DNA of 64,000 bases from Anaerovirgula multivorans (GTDB lineage: Bacteria > Bacillota > Clostridia > Peptostreptococcales > Natronincolaceae), in assembly GCF_900188145.1 (NCBI RefSeq), contig NZ_FZOJ01000003.1, positions 1 through 64,000 on the forward strand. The letters are read 5' to 3'. Shown piece after piece: positions 35,520 through 44,883 of this stretch. The notes beneath the pieces are model-generated. The model saw nothing but the letters and a program-made list of their open reading frames with translations. It had not been told where the DNA came from and searched no databases. The translations under genes and the position numbers were made by a program. The stretch's first letter is position 1, and the number at the start of each line of letters is the position of its first letter.

Positions 35520-36736
35520 TCTTCCATCTCCAATCCAAAACCTTTACCTATTAATTCAATAGCCTTTAGTTCATCCTTTTGGTCTATTACCCATGTGATG
35601 ATAATCTCAGAGGTTGTAACCATTTTAATCTCAATATGATTATTAGCCATAAGCTCAAATACTTTAGCAGCAACACCTGAATGAGAACGCATCCCCAAAC
35701 CTACTACAGAGATTTTTGCAATATCTGTATTCACTTCCCATTGAACACTTTTATCTTCTTGTCTCCATTTTTCAACAATTTCCTCAGCTACATGAAGATC
35801 GGTTTTAGATATAGTAAAACTTACATTCATTCTATGATCTTCTGTTAACATTTGAGAAATCATATCTACGTTTACTTCTTGTTCACCGAGTTCTCCAAAT
35901 AATCTATATAGACTACTGGTAGAAGAAGGTAAATTTAATAATGTAATTTGTATATCATCTAAGCTTGAAGCCATTCCGGTCACTAAGGTTTCTTCCATAG
36001 AAGCGTCTCCCCCATTTGTTATAATTGTTCCTATTTCTTCTGAAAATGTAGAAGCAACATAAATTGGTATCCGATATTTATGTCCTAGCTCCACAGCTCG
36101 GTAATGCATTACACCCGCTCCTAAGCTAGCCATTTCCATCATTTCTTCATAGTTAATTTTTTCTATTTTTCTTGCTCTTTTTAGCTTTCTAGGATCCATC
36201 GTATAAATTCCATCTACATCAGTATATATTTCACAGCTAGCCCCTAATTTTGCCGCTAAAGCAACCGCTGAAGTATCACTGCCTCCACGTCCTAGCGTTG
36301 TAATTTCGTTATCTTCAGTTACCCCTTGAAAACCTGCTACTACCACAATCTTGTCCTCTTCTAGAGCTCTCAAAAGCTTAGACGCTTCGATATCTTTAAT
36401 GCGTGCTTTTTGATGAATAGAAGTAGTTTGGATATTTAATTGTGGTCCAGTAAAGGATACTGCTGAATATCCACTGGCGTTTAGAGCCATAGATAACAAG
36501 GCTATGGAAATCTGTTCTCCTGTTGTCAACAGCATATCCATTTCCCTTGGAACCGGATGATCTGTTATCCCTTTTGCCAAGGAAATTAGTTCATCAGTAG
36601 TTTTTCCCATAGCTGAAACAATGACCACCACATGATATCCTTCTTCTTTTTTTCTAATAACTTTTTTTGCAACTTCTTTAATTTTCTCTGTTGTAGCTAC
36701 AGATGAGCCCCCATATTTTTGTACTACAATCTTCAT
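35516..36736 (-). CDS. lysC: Aspartate kinase
   Basis: A 406-residue kinase for the first step from aspartate. The N-terminal KYGGSSVATTEKI and the later GRGGSDTSAVALAAKLGA bind substrate and ATP; two ACT domains follow (about 265-406, with SHSGVAAKVFELM), which normally bind lysine or threonine for feedback inhibition. It lies 6 bp after dapH and is coupled to the aminotransferase. Confidence 0.95.
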   Translation of the reverse strand: MKIVVQKYGGSSVATTEKIKEVAKKVIRKKEEGYHVVVIVSAMGKTTDELISLAKGITDHPVPREMDMLLTTGEQISIALLSMALNASGYSAVSFTGPQLNIQTTSIHQKARIKDIEASKLLRALEEDKIVVVAGFQGVTEDNEITTLGRGGSDTSAVALAAKLGASCEIYTDVDGIYTMDPRKLKRARKIEKINYEEMMEMASLGAGVMHYRAVELGHKYRIPIYVASTFSEEIGTIITNGGDASMEETLVTGMASSLDDIQITLLNLPSSTSSLYRLFGELGEQEVNVDMISQMLTEDHRMNVSFTISKTDLHVAEEIVEKWRQEDKSVQWEVNTDIAKISVVGLGMRSHSGVAAKVFELMANNHIEIKMVTTSEIIITWVIDQKDELKAIELIGKGFGLEMEE

Positions 36737-36742
36737 TTATTC

Positions 36743-37456
36743 TTACGCCCCCATTAAGTCTCGAAGTTCTTGGACTATTTCAGTTTTTGATTTTGTTTTA
36801 TCATCAATTTCTTTGATTACTTTAGCTGGTGTACCTGCCACTACTACATTTTCAGGTACATCTTGGGTAACAACAGCTCCCGCTGCAACAACAGAACCCT
36901 TGCCAACCTTAACGCCTTCTAATATAACAGCATTGGCTCCTATAACAACATCATCTTCGATGATAACTGGTGTTGCTGATGGCGGTTCAACTACTCCTGC
37001 TACTACTGTGCCGGCACCAATATGGCAATTTTTACCAATAATTCCTCTGCCTCCAACGACTACATTCATATCAATCATGGTTCCTTCACCAATGATGGCA
37101 CCAATATTTATCACTGCTCCCATCATAATAACAGCATTTTTATGAATTTCTACCTTTTCACGAATAATCGCGCCTGGCTCAATTCTAGCAGGAATGTCCT
37201 TCATATCTAATAGGGGAATCGCTGAATTCCTTCTGTCATTTTCCAAAATAAAATCTTCAATTTTGTCTTTACATTCTGATAATAATACTGAAATTTCCTT
37301 CCATTCTCCAAAAATAACTCCTGTATTACCAGTAATAAAGTCCTTCACTTGCCATTTGTTCCATTCTATTTGATCCAGCTGTCCTTTTAAATATACCTTT
37401 ACTGGTGTTTTTTTCTCACTATCCTTAATATATTGAATAATTTCTCTTGCATCCAT
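36743..37456 (-). CDS. dapH: Tetrahydrodipicolinate N-acetyltransferase
   Basis: A 237-residue left-handed beta-helix acetyltransferase with hexapeptide repeats (from [17 protein letters not shown] through [24 protein letters not shown]). The N-terminal domain (1-90) is typical of DapH, not of the succinyl-transferring DapD. It commits the cell to the acetylated diaminopimelate route. ATG 37456 follows GGAGGAAG. Confidence 0.95.
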   Translation of the reverse strand: MDAREIIQYIKDSEKKTPVKVYLKGQLDQIEWNKWQVKDFITGNTGVIFGEWKEISVLLSECKDKIEDFILENDRRNSAIPLLDMKDIPARIEPGAIIREKVEIHKNAVIMMGAVINIGAIIGEGTMIDMNVVVGGRGIIGKNCHIGAGTVVAGVVEPPSATPVIIEDDVVIGANAVILEGVKVGKGSVVAAGAVVTQDVPENVVVAGTPAKVIKEIDDKTKSKTEIVQELRDLMGA

Positions 37457-37545
37457 AACTTTTCTTCCTCCTGTTTATTGTTATTGTTATCCTAAGCATC
37501 CTTTAAGCAATAAATCTTACAATCTATTTGGCAGGATGGAATATC

Positions 37546-37572
37546 TAACTGCCTTTAGAAAAAAGGCAGTTA
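37546..37572. other. Intercistronic hairpin between dapB and dapH
   Basis: TAACTGCCTTT pairs with AAAGGCAGTTA. On the operon strand no T-run follows, so it is more likely a stability or processing element than a terminator. Confidence 0.5.
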
Positions 37573-37583
37573 GTATTTTTAAC

Positions 37584-38312
37584 TTATTGTATATTTAAAA
37601 CATCCTTGATATTATACATACCACTTGGTTTATCAATCAAAAATTTGGCTGCCTGCAGCGCACCTCGAGCATAAATAGAACGATCATAGGCTTCGTGGGT
37701 TATTTTAATGGTTTCCATTTCACCAATAAAATCTACTTCATGCACTCCTACGATGTTTCCACCACGAATTGCGTGTACGCCAATTTCTCCTTTTTCTCTA
37801 GGACACTGCCCTGACCTGCCAAAGACATGCTTTCTTTCTTCTCCTAAACCCTTTTCTATTGATGCTACAATCGTTTTAGCGCTTCCTGAGGGGGCATCCT
37901 TTTTTCTATTATGATGTGACTCTATCACTTCAATGTCCAGAGTACATCTGTTTTTTAGTATTCTTGCTGCTTGCTCTACCAATGAAAATAATATATTCAT
38001 TCCTATTGACATATTTGTTGCTTTTAAAATTGGAATTTTCAAGGATGCATCTTCAATCAGCTTAAGCCCTTCTTCTGTAAACCCTGTAGTCCCAATTACT
38101 AGAGGTATACTGTTTTCTCTGCAATAAGCTACCACCTCATTTATTGCAGTGGGATGGGAAAAGTCTATAACAATGTCTGGTTTCTTTGATAACTCACTTA
38201 CCGGTATATTTTCACTCACTCCCTCTATTGAAGTCCAATAGTCATTATCCTTTGCTATGTCAACAATCATTTGTCCCATTTTTCCATCTATACCCCAAAT
38301 TGCTAAATTCAT
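37584..38312 (-). CDS. dapB: Dihydrodipicolinate reductase
   Basis: A 242-residue enzyme reducing the DapA product with NAD(P)H. It has the N-terminal GIDGKMGQM nucleotide-binding loop, VIGTTGF, and the catalytic EVIESHHNRKKDAPSGSA. It starts at 38312 with AAGGAGAGGG, 12 bp after dapA. Confidence 0.95.
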   Translation of the reverse strand: MNLAIWGIDGKMGQMIVDIAKDNDYWTSIEGVSENIPVSELSKKPDIVIDFSHPTAINEVVAYCRENSIPLVIGTTGFTEEGLKLIEDASLKIPILKATNMSIGMNILFSLVEQAARILKNRCTLDIEVIESHHNRKKDAPSGSAKTIVASIEKGLGEERKHVFGRSGQCPREKGEIGVHAIRGGNIVGVHEVDFIGEMETIKITHEAYDRSIYARGALQAAKFLIDKPSGMYNIKDVLNIQ

Positions 38313-38324
38313 CGAACCCTCTCC

Positions 38325-39197
38325 TTATACGATTAGTAACCGTTTCATCTCGTCCACTAACTTATTCATATTCACTTCCTCCATCGTTGTCAAAGGAAGT
38401 CTTAATTCATTATCAATATAGCCCATTACACTTAAAGCAGCCTTTGTAGGGATAGGATTTACTTCTACAAATAATAAACTGATAAATTTCTTATAAGCCA
38501 CCTGAAGTCTAATAGCTTCCTTCACATCTCCTGTTTCAAATGCTTTGCACATAGCCTGTGTTTCCTTTGGTACTACGTTAGCTAGTACGGATATTACTCC
38601 ATGACCTCCACAAGAATAGATTGGTAAAATGTTATCATCATTACCAGACCAAATCTTAAACTCTTCTGATACTAGTCTTTTTATTTCTAATATCTGTGTC
38701 ATATTACCACTAGCTTCTTTGATTCCAATGATATTGTCTACCTTTGCTAATTCAGCAACAGTTTGTGGGTCAATGTTTACTCCTGTTCTGCCAGGAACAT
38801 TATATAAAATTGCTGGTAAGGAAGTAGACTTTGCTATTTTCGTGTAGTGTTGAATTAATCCTTTTTGTGTACATTTGTTGTAGTAAGGTGTCACTAGTAA
38901 TACACCATCAGCTCCAAGTGTTTCTGCTTGTTTCGTGTACTTTATTGCTGCTTCTGTATCATTTGAACCAGTTCCAATAATAACTGGAACTTTCTTATTT
39001 GCCTTTGCAACTGCAGTTTTGATTACTGCTTCTCTTTCTTCATAATTTTGTGTTGATGCTTCTCCAGTGGTACCTAGTACTACTAAAGCTTGTGTGTCAT
39101 TTTCCAATTGAAAATCAATTAATTTTCCAAAGGCCTCTAGGTCTACCTTGCCGCCTTTGAAAGGGGTAATAATAGCAACACCTGAACCATTAAACAT
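38325..39197 (-). CDS. dapA: 4-hydroxy-tetrahydrodipicolinate synthase
   Basis: A 290-residue class I aldolase joining pyruvate and aspartate semialdehyde. It has the GTTGEA motif (LVVLGTTGEASTQ), catalytic Tyr in ILYNVPGRTG and the Schiff-base Lys in IIGIKEASGN. It lies 55 bp after asd in the lysine operon. Confidence 0.95.
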   Translation of the reverse strand: MFNGSGVAIITPFKGGKVDLEAFGKLIDFQLENDTQALVVLGTTGEASTQNYEEREAVIKTAVAKANKKVPVIIGTGSNDTEAAIKYTKQAETLGADGVLLVTPYYNKCTQKGLIQHYTKIAKSTSLPAILYNVPGRTGVNIDPQTVAELAKVDNIIGIKEASGNMTQILEIKRLVSEEFKIWSGNDDNILPIYSCGGHGVISVLANVVPKETQAMCKAFETGDVKEAIRLQVAYKKFISLLFVEVNPIPTKAALSVMGYIDNELRLPLTTMEEVNMNKLVDEMKRLLIV

Positions 39198-39252
39198 AAT
39201 TTTGCCTCCTTTTTTATTATGCTGAGCAAAGATAATAATATCTAAAATTGTT

Positions 39253-40251
39253 CTACTTGTTCATGTTTTCCATTGCTTCTACAATTTGAACTGCATTGGT
39301 TGCTGCGCCTTTTCTTAAATTATCAGCTACTACCCATAATGATAATGCTTTTGCATTGAATAGGTCTTTTCTTATTCTTCCCACATAAGTGTCATCTGTA
39401 TTAGCAACTTCTAGTGGAGTTGGATATTCATTTTGTTCTGGGTTATCTACTACAACAACACCTGGTGCATTTGCAAGTATTTCTTTCACTTCCTTCACAT
39501 CTGGTTCTTCTTTAAATTCAAGGTAGATAGACTCACTATGTCCATAGAACACTGGAATTCTTACTGTAGTAGCATTTACTTCAATATTGCTGTCTTCTAA
39601 TATTTTATGGGTTTCATACACCATTTTTAATTCTTCTTTAGTAAATCCATTATCATTAAATACGTCAATGTGTGGAATGCAATTGGCAGCAATTCGCCTT
39701 GGATACACTTTGTTAGGATAACTTTCATCCTTCATTTGACCTTCTAACTCCACAATTGCCTTATGACCACTTCCTGATACTGCCTGATAAGTGGATACAA
39801 CGATTTTATTTATGCCATATCGTTTATGTAGTGGCGCTAAAGCCACCATCATTTGAATTGTTGAACAGTTGGGGTTTGCAATAATTCCTTTGTATCCCTC
39901 TAACGCATGGGCATTGACTTCTGGTACTACCAAAGGAATACCCTCTGTCATTCTCCATTGGGAAGAATTATCTACAACGATATTTCCTGCTTCCGCTGCT
40001 ATTGGTGCGAATTTTTCTGATACACCTCCACCTGCTGAAAATAAAAGATAATCGAATTTTTCCTTCATTACTTCTTCCGTTAGCAATTCCACTGTGATTT
40101 CCTTACCGTTGAAATCAAATTTTTCTCCTGCTGATCTTTCAGATGCAAATGCTCTTAATGAATCTACAGGTATATTTCTCTCCTTTAAAATTTCCACCAT
40201 TTTACGTCCTACGGCACCTGTTGCTCCTACTACACCAATTGATAATCCCAT
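39253..40251 (-). CDS. asd: Aspartate-semialdehyde dehydrogenase
   Basis: A 332-residue enzyme making aspartate semialdehyde. The NADP loop is VVGATGAVGRKM, the catalytic Cys is in IANPNCSTIQMM and the His in RIPVFYGHSESIYLE. It is the first gene of the operon, beginning at ATG 40251 after AGGGG, 61 bp beyond the riboswitch terminator. Confidence 0.95.
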   Translation of the reverse strand: MGLSIGVVGATGAVGRKMVEILKERNIPVDSLRAFASERSAGEKFDFNGKEITVELLTEEVMKEKFDYLLFSAGGGVSEKFAPIAAEAGNIVVDNSSQWRMTEGIPLVVPEVNAHALEGYKGIIANPNCSTIQMMVALAPLHKRYGINKIVVSTYQAVSGSGHKAIVELEGQMKDESYPNKVYPRRIAANCIPHIDVFNDNGFTKEELKMVYETHKILEDSNIEVNATTVRIPVFYGHSESIYLEFKEEPDVKEVKEILANAPGVVVVDNPEQNEYPTPLEVANTDDTYVGRIRKDLFNAKALSLWVVADNLRKGAATNAVQIVEAMENMNK

Positions 40252-40311
40252 TCTTCATTCCCCTTCCATAAACTTGTTATTTAGTTAATTATTATCATCT
40301 TCTGAAGATAT

Positions 40312-40340
40312 TAAAAATCTCCTAGGAGTATCCTAGGAGT
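40312..40340 (-). terminator. Lysine riboswitch terminator
   Basis: CTCCTAGGA (40319-40327) and TCCTAGGAG (40331-40339) form a perfect stem; on the operon strand ATTTTTAA follows. It is the off-state of the lysine riboswitch. Confidence 0.85.
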
Positions 40341-40436
40341 TTGTTAATGCAATAGTAATATAGACATGTGAACAGCCTACACAAAAATAAATTAAATAAG
40401 CCGTTTACTTATCTAAAATCATTGCAATTAACAAAT

Positions 40437-40602
40437 AGCGCTCCATGGATTAGTTTGCCCATGACAGTGATTTAGTTATTCACTAAACCACCAGCTGTTC
40501 AACCGACAACTGTTCAACAACTTCGGCACGTCAGCCTTTTTATACCAGTATTGAGGGTTTCCCTCTTAACACCTGCTATATACTCTTCTTCAGTGCACCT
40601 CT
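40437..40602 (-). promoter_or_regulatory. Lysine riboswitch (L box)
   Basis: On the minus strand conserved L-box blocks appear in order: AGAGGTGCACTG, AGAGGGAAACCCTC, GGCTGACGTGCCGAAG, CAGCTGGTGG, CACTGTCATGGG and CCATGGAGCGCT. The aptamer lies 97 nt upstream of the terminator and leads asd and the downstream lysine genes. Binding of lysine should favour termination. Confidence 0.93.
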
Positions 40603-40693
40603 ATTTATTAATTCTATATTTAATTACAATATTAGTTCTGGCCAATAAATTAATAACAATGCTATAAAACATCCATTTACTAACATTGTAGGT

Positions 40694-40723
40694 AGTGTAT
40701 CATACTTTCGATGATTCTGTCAA
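40694..40723 (-). promoter_or_regulatory. Promoter of the lysine operon
   Basis: TTGACA (40723-40718) and TACACT (40699-40694) are spaced 18 bp apart, about 90 nt upstream of the aptamer. A nearer weaker promoter cannot be excluded. Confidence 0.5.
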
Positions 40724-40833
40724 CTTTAATTTTATCCTTTGTAAACTTTTATACTTTCTATCTATAGTATGAAATTCTTTATAAAAATGAAACTAACCCT
40801 GAGAATTTAGGGTTAGTTTTTTTAGTTCTCATT

Positions 40834-41670
40834 TTACTCAAAAGTAACAATAGAATCTGGTCGCTTAATTCTTAGTAAAACAGTTTCTAATACTCTCATT
40901 TTATGATTTAGCTGTTCTGGTCCAACATATGCAGTTACCATATCTTGCCCTACAACTAAATCCATATTATGAGGTGCTATAGCAACCAGCAGAGCTTTAT
41001 TTTGGGGAATAACAGGTGATACATACACCTTTCCATCGATAAGTTCCTTTACCCTTGATATTTCTAATACACCAGTTCCTTCCTGCAGTCTCTGCATTTG
41101 AGTATACAAGTCAGCACTGGTTACCAGTGCATAGGGTCCATAAATTCCTTTTTCAATAAGCTTTTCTATTCCCTTTGCCACATCGTTAAAAGGATGATCT
41201 TCTTTAGACCAGTCTTGTTTTTTGACAATCTGTCTTCCTTTTATATTTAAAAGCCCTGGAGAATCAAACTCTGGACTACCGTTAAATATTAAACTGTCTT
41301 CCTTTTTTGCGCATGCTGCCGCAGCTGCAGCTACAGGTGATAAATCTAAAGGCAGTCCCATTTGTTTACTGGTTTCTACGTCTCTCCATGAAATAGAAAG
41401 ATCTTTATAGATCATAGGAATGGCAACAAATTTTCTCTTTTCAGCAGCTATTTCACAAACTTCACTATCACCAAATAAATCAATTTCTCCCTTTTCCTCA
41501 AAATTTAAAGTGTCTAAATGAATCGTTTGAACGCCTGCTCCTAATGGTCCATACATATGCAATATTTTTCTGCCAATTAATTGTTGTGAAGCAACCTTTA
41601 CCACTTGCTCATCAATTTTTTTCCACGCCTCCTGATTAAATGGAGCATCGTCCCTAAGTAAATAATCCAT
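40834..41670 (-). CDS. Encapsulin shell protein (family 1)
   Basis: A 278-residue HK97-fold protein that self-assembles into a protein nanocompartment. The start DYLLRDDAPFNQEAWKKID, the ARTIGR-like stretch ASQQLIGRKIL, and the C-terminal region (TAYVGPEQLNHKMRVLETVLLRI) are typical of family 1 encapsulins; length is normal. It lies 18 bp after its ferritin-like cargo gene. The shell would sequester iron oxidised by the cargo. Confidence 0.94.
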   Translation of the reverse strand: MDYLLRDDAPFNQEAWKKIDEQVVKVASQQLIGRKILHMYGPLGAGVQTIHLDTLNFEEKGEIDLFGDSEVCEIAAEKRKFVAIPMIYKDLSISWRDVETSKQMGLPLDLSPVAAAAAACAKKEDSLIFNGSPEFDSPGLLNIKGRQIVKKQDWSKEDHPFNDVAKGIEKLIEKGIYGPYALVTSADLYTQMQRLQEGTGVLEISRVKELIDGKVYVSPVIPQNKALLVAIAPHNMDLVVGQDMVTAYVGPEQLNHKMRVLETVLLRIKRPDSIVTFE

Positions 41671-41688
41671 ATTTTTCCCTCCCTTTTA

Positions 41689-42057
41689 TTATTCTAACAA
41701 ACTACCTACAGTTTTTCTTAAATGATCTTTTTTTTCTTCAGGAATCTGTCCTTCCTCCGCTGCTAATTCCTCCATTAATTCCTTTACTTCCTCTACACCC
41801 TCTTCAAAAAATTCTCCTTCCTTTGGATCTAGAATTCTTAGCAGCTCCATCAATTCTCCTACATGAGCCTTTTCTTCATCCCTAATATCCCCTAATATCT
41901 TTTTTGCTCTGGGATCGTCTGTCGCTTGGACATGAGCATCGTATACAAAGATAGCCTCTAACTCCCCAGCAATATCTAGCCTTACAGCTTGTATTAGCTC
42001 CTCCTTAGATATTTTTCTTGGTACATTTCCACTAAAAGGATTAGCAAAATTTGGCAT
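41689..42057 (-). CDS. Encapsulated ferritin-like protein (EncFtn)
   Basis: A 122-residue two-helix ferritin-like ferroxidase. Iron ligands are in GELEAIFVYDAHVQ and DIRDEEKAHVGELM (Glu and ExxH). The C-terminal DHLRKTVGSLLE matches the encapsulin targeting peptide pattern, so it should be packed inside the shell encoded next. AAGGAGG precedes ATG 42057. The region 42058-42325 is a divergent promoter region without a gene. Confidence 0.93.
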   Translation of the reverse strand: MPNFANPFSGNVPRKISKEELIQAVRLDIAGELEAIFVYDAHVQATDDPRAKKILGDIRDEEKAHVGELMELLRILDPKEGEFFEEGVEEVKELMEELAAEEGQIPEEKKDHLRKTVGSLLE

Positions 42058-42325
42058 GACATAAAACCTCCTTATAATTATTGTAAATATTTATCTAACC
42101 TAAGTTTACCCAAAAAAAACACAATATCTCACTTTTTATATATTTTACCTTCTATAAAAATATGTATAAATCCTTTATTTCTCTAGTTTTTTCCTTGTCG
42201 AAAAATTATTTTTTTTAACCATTTTTTTCTGCATTTTTCCCTATTGTATAGGAGGTTTTTTGATTGTATAATGAATCTATTATTAGATAATAAAAAGAAT
42301 TATTAATGATTAGGAGGAGTGTTAG

Positions 42326-43645
42326 TTGAACTTCTGGGAGGCCATTCAGTTTATTGAAAAAAATCATGCGTATGGTACAAAATTAGACCTAGAAAGTATA
42401 GGAGAAATCCTACAGCTTTTAGGGAACCCCCACGAACATTTGAAATTTATTCACGTTGCTGGAACAAACGGCAAAGGATCCACCTCTTCGTTTCTTCACA
42501 GTATGTTAACTGCTGAAGGATATAAGGTTGGGCTTTTTACCTCGCCACACCTACAGTGCCATACAGACAGGATAAGAATTAATGGCATCAATATTTCTCA
42601 AGAGGATTTTGCTTCAATAGCTGAAATTATTTCAGAGAAAATATTGCCCTTAATCGAAAAAGGACTTAATCCACCTGCACTATTCGACATAATGACTTTA
42701 ATGGCCTTTGTTTATTATGCACAAGAAAAGGTAGACTATGTGATTCTAGAAGTAGGATTAGGCGGCTTAAATGATGCCACCAATATTATTAAAACTTCAC
42801 TAACATCTGTTATCACGCCTATTGGCATAGATCACATTGATGTACTAGGTAATGATGTTACAAAAATTGCCTATCATAAGGCAGGAATTATCAAATCAAA
42901 AGGTATGGTAGTTTATCATTGGCAAGAAGCTGATGTTGAAACAGTCATTCAAGAGGTCGCTTTAGAAAAAAATGCTAAGATTTATTCTCTTCAAGCGAAA
43001 GACATAGAGTTAATCCAAACTGATATAAAAGAACAAATATTTCACTTAAATACTTACTTAGGAAATTATGAAAATCTTAAAATAAAAATGTTAGGCAAGC
43101 ATCAAGTCAATAATGCTGCATTAGCTGTTCTAACATTGCTGGCTTTAAGAGAAAATGATCTTATATCAATCTCCGATGAAAATATTTATCGAGGACTTTA
43201 TAATAACTTTTGGGCCGGTCGCCTCGAATTACTTCTTCAAAATCCTTATATATTTATCGACGGTGCCCATAATTTACAGGGTTCTGAAGTTTTAAAAGAA
43301 GCAATCGAAGAATATTTTGGTAATAAAAAAATAAATATGGTTATTGGCATGTTGAGGGATAAGGATGTCGAAGGTGTATTAAATACCTTAATTCCCTTAT
43401 GTAGTAAAGTAGTTTTTACCAGCCCCAATAGTACAAGAGCTATGGAACCTGAAGAATTATACAACAATAGTCGATTGTTTGGTAAGGAAACTTCCATTAT
43501 CCCTTCTTTAGAGGAAGCCGTACTCTACGGACTTCATAATACTGCCATAGATGAAATAACTATATTTACTGGTTCCCTCTATCTCATTGGTGATGTGAAA
43601 ACGATTTTATTGAACTATCTGAATAACGAAAAAGAAGCTAGTTAA
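42326..43645 (+). CDS. folC: Folylpolyglutamate / dihydrofolate synthase
   Basis: A 439-residue Mur-ligase-family enzyme adding glutamate to folates. P-loop HVAGTNGKGSTSSFL is at about 46-60, followed by LFTSPHL, LEVGLGGLNDATN, and DGAHN in the C-terminal domain. It begins with TTG 42326 after AGGAGGAG. Length is normal. It is monocistronic, followed by a palindromic repeat. Confidence 0.94.
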   Translation: MNFWEAIQFIEKNHAYGTKLDLESIGEILQLLGNPHEHLKFIHVAGTNGKGSTSSFLHSMLTAEGYKVGLFTSPHLQCHTDRIRINGINISQEDFASIAEIISEKILPLIEKGLNPPALFDIMTLMAFVYYAQEKVDYVILEVGLGGLNDATNIIKTSLTSVITPIGIDHIDVLGNDVTKIAYHKAGIIKSKGMVVYHWQEADVETVIQEVALEKNAKIYSLQAKDIELIQTDIKEQIFHLNTYLGNYENLKIKMLGKHQVNNAALAVLTLLALRENDLISISDENIYRGLYNNFWAGRLELLLQNPYIFIDGAHNLQGSEVLKEAIEEYFGNKKINMVIGMLRDKDVEGVLNTLIPLCSKVVFTSPNSTRAMEPEELYNNSRLFGKETSIIPSLEEAVLYGLHNTAIDEITIFTGSLYLIGDVKTILLNYLNNEKEAS

Positions 43646-43665
43646 AAAAATACAGACTGTTCAAA

Positions 43666-43802
43666 AGCCTTCAGATTCAAGACGCAAGAAAACCCAGCGA
43701 CCGAAGCGTATACATAAATAGAGTTGTTAGCCATCGGGTAAATACGTAAGGGGGCTGGGTTTTCAAAGCAACGAAGAAGATGGAGGTTTTTCAACAATCT
43801 AA
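43666..43802. repeat. Large palindromic MITE-like element
   Basis: About 137 bp whose ends are inverted: TGTTCAAAAGCCT... on the left mirrors ...AGGTTTTTCAACA on the right, with GAAAACCCAGC against GCTGGGTTTTC further in and CGTAT/ATACG at the centre. There is no reading frame. Termini and size suggest a non-autonomous mobile element or repeat-derived hairpin. Only one copy was noticed in the window. Confidence 0.55.
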
Positions 43803-43878
43803 AGCTACTGATCAGTGGCTTTTGCTAATAAGATTAGGATATAGTAAAAACGCGAAGAAAAGTCTTCGCGTTTTTAGC

Positions 43879-44784
43879 TTAATAATAAAAATCATGATCT
43901 CCAATTGTTTGCATATATTTCCTGTTAGCAACAATCCAAAAATTTGTAGCTTTTCTAGGGTTTAGAAAGTACAAGGCTTCTCCTACAGGTCTAGCCCCAT
44001 TTAACACTTCCGTAGCTGCCTGTACACTATCCTTTCCAGGAGTGTTATAAATAGTTCCATCTATTACTGGTGAAAATTGAGTGTATCCATTCTGCTTATC
44101 AAAGACAACCCCATAAATAGAGTTAGGGAAATTACCACTACGTACTCTGTTTAAAATAACATTCCCTACAGCTATCTTTCCTTGATATGATTCCCCTTGT
44201 GCTTCTGCATGAATAATTCGACTTAGCCAATAGATATCATCATCTCTTTGACTCCCTCTTGAAACACTCTGATTAGTATCTGATGATGCTATATTTGAAA
44301 CTTGAGATGCTTTTTTCGTTTGAATTACTTGTCCAACTTGAATCATATCATTTTTTAAGCTGTTCATACTTATTAATTCGTTAATGGTAGTATTGGCCCT
44401 TTGAGCGATCAGAAACAAAGTATCTCCATTTTTTACAGTATAACGTTCCCCAGTGATTGGAGACATATCTACTATAGGTACAGCATTATTGTTTTTATTA
44501 GCTCCAGTGACTATGCTCTTTTCTGTCTCAGAGTCATCTGAGGTAGACAATAAAGCATTCTCCTGCACTTTCTCCCTTAAGTATTTTTCTTCCTTCTCTA
44601 TTTCTTCCTCAGTTGCTTCCTCTTCAGCTATTTCTTCATGATCTGTTAGATCCTCTTCAATTCCAGTAACGATTCCTTCTATATCTGTATTAGGAGCACT
44701 TGCTATCTGAATTGAAGCTACTATCATGACCATAAAGGCTAAGACTAACAAGCCAGTAGTTATTTTTCTCGATTGAATCTTCAT
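43879..44784 (-). CDS. LysM and SleB/CwlJ-type cell wall hydrolase
   Basis: About 301 residues. An N-terminal membrane or signal segment (about 9-30) and a long acidic Glu-rich linker precede one LysM domain (YTVKNGDTLFLIAQRANTTI, about 115-160) that binds peptidoglycan. The hydrolase_2 domain (about 187-301) has WLSRIIHAEAQGESYQGKIAVGNVILNRV, the spore-cortex-lytic SleB signature. It probably acts in cell wall or spore cortex turnover. Start chosen at 44784 after AAGG. Confidence 0.88.
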   Translation of the reverse strand: MKIQSRKITTGLLVLAFMVMIVASIQIASAPNTDIEGIVTGIEEDLTDHEEIAEEEATEEEIEKEEKYLREKVQENALLSTSDDSETEKSIVTGANKNNNAVPIVDMSPITGERYTVKNGDTLFLIAQRANTTINELISMNSLKNDMIQVGQVIQTKKASQVSNIASSDTNQSVSRGSQRDDDIYWLSRIIHAEAQGESYQGKIAVGNVILNRVRSGNFPNSIYGVVFDKQNGYTQFSPVIDGTIYNTPGKDSVQAATEVLNGARPVGEALYFLNPRKATNFWIVANRKYMQTIGDHDFYY

Positions 44785-44883
44785 ATACACCAACCTTTCT
44801 TATGTCATCCTAAAATTTTAGCATAAGTAAGATAGGGTGTATATGTTTTAAGGGATTGTAAGATTTGGTAAGGGGGAAGCCCC

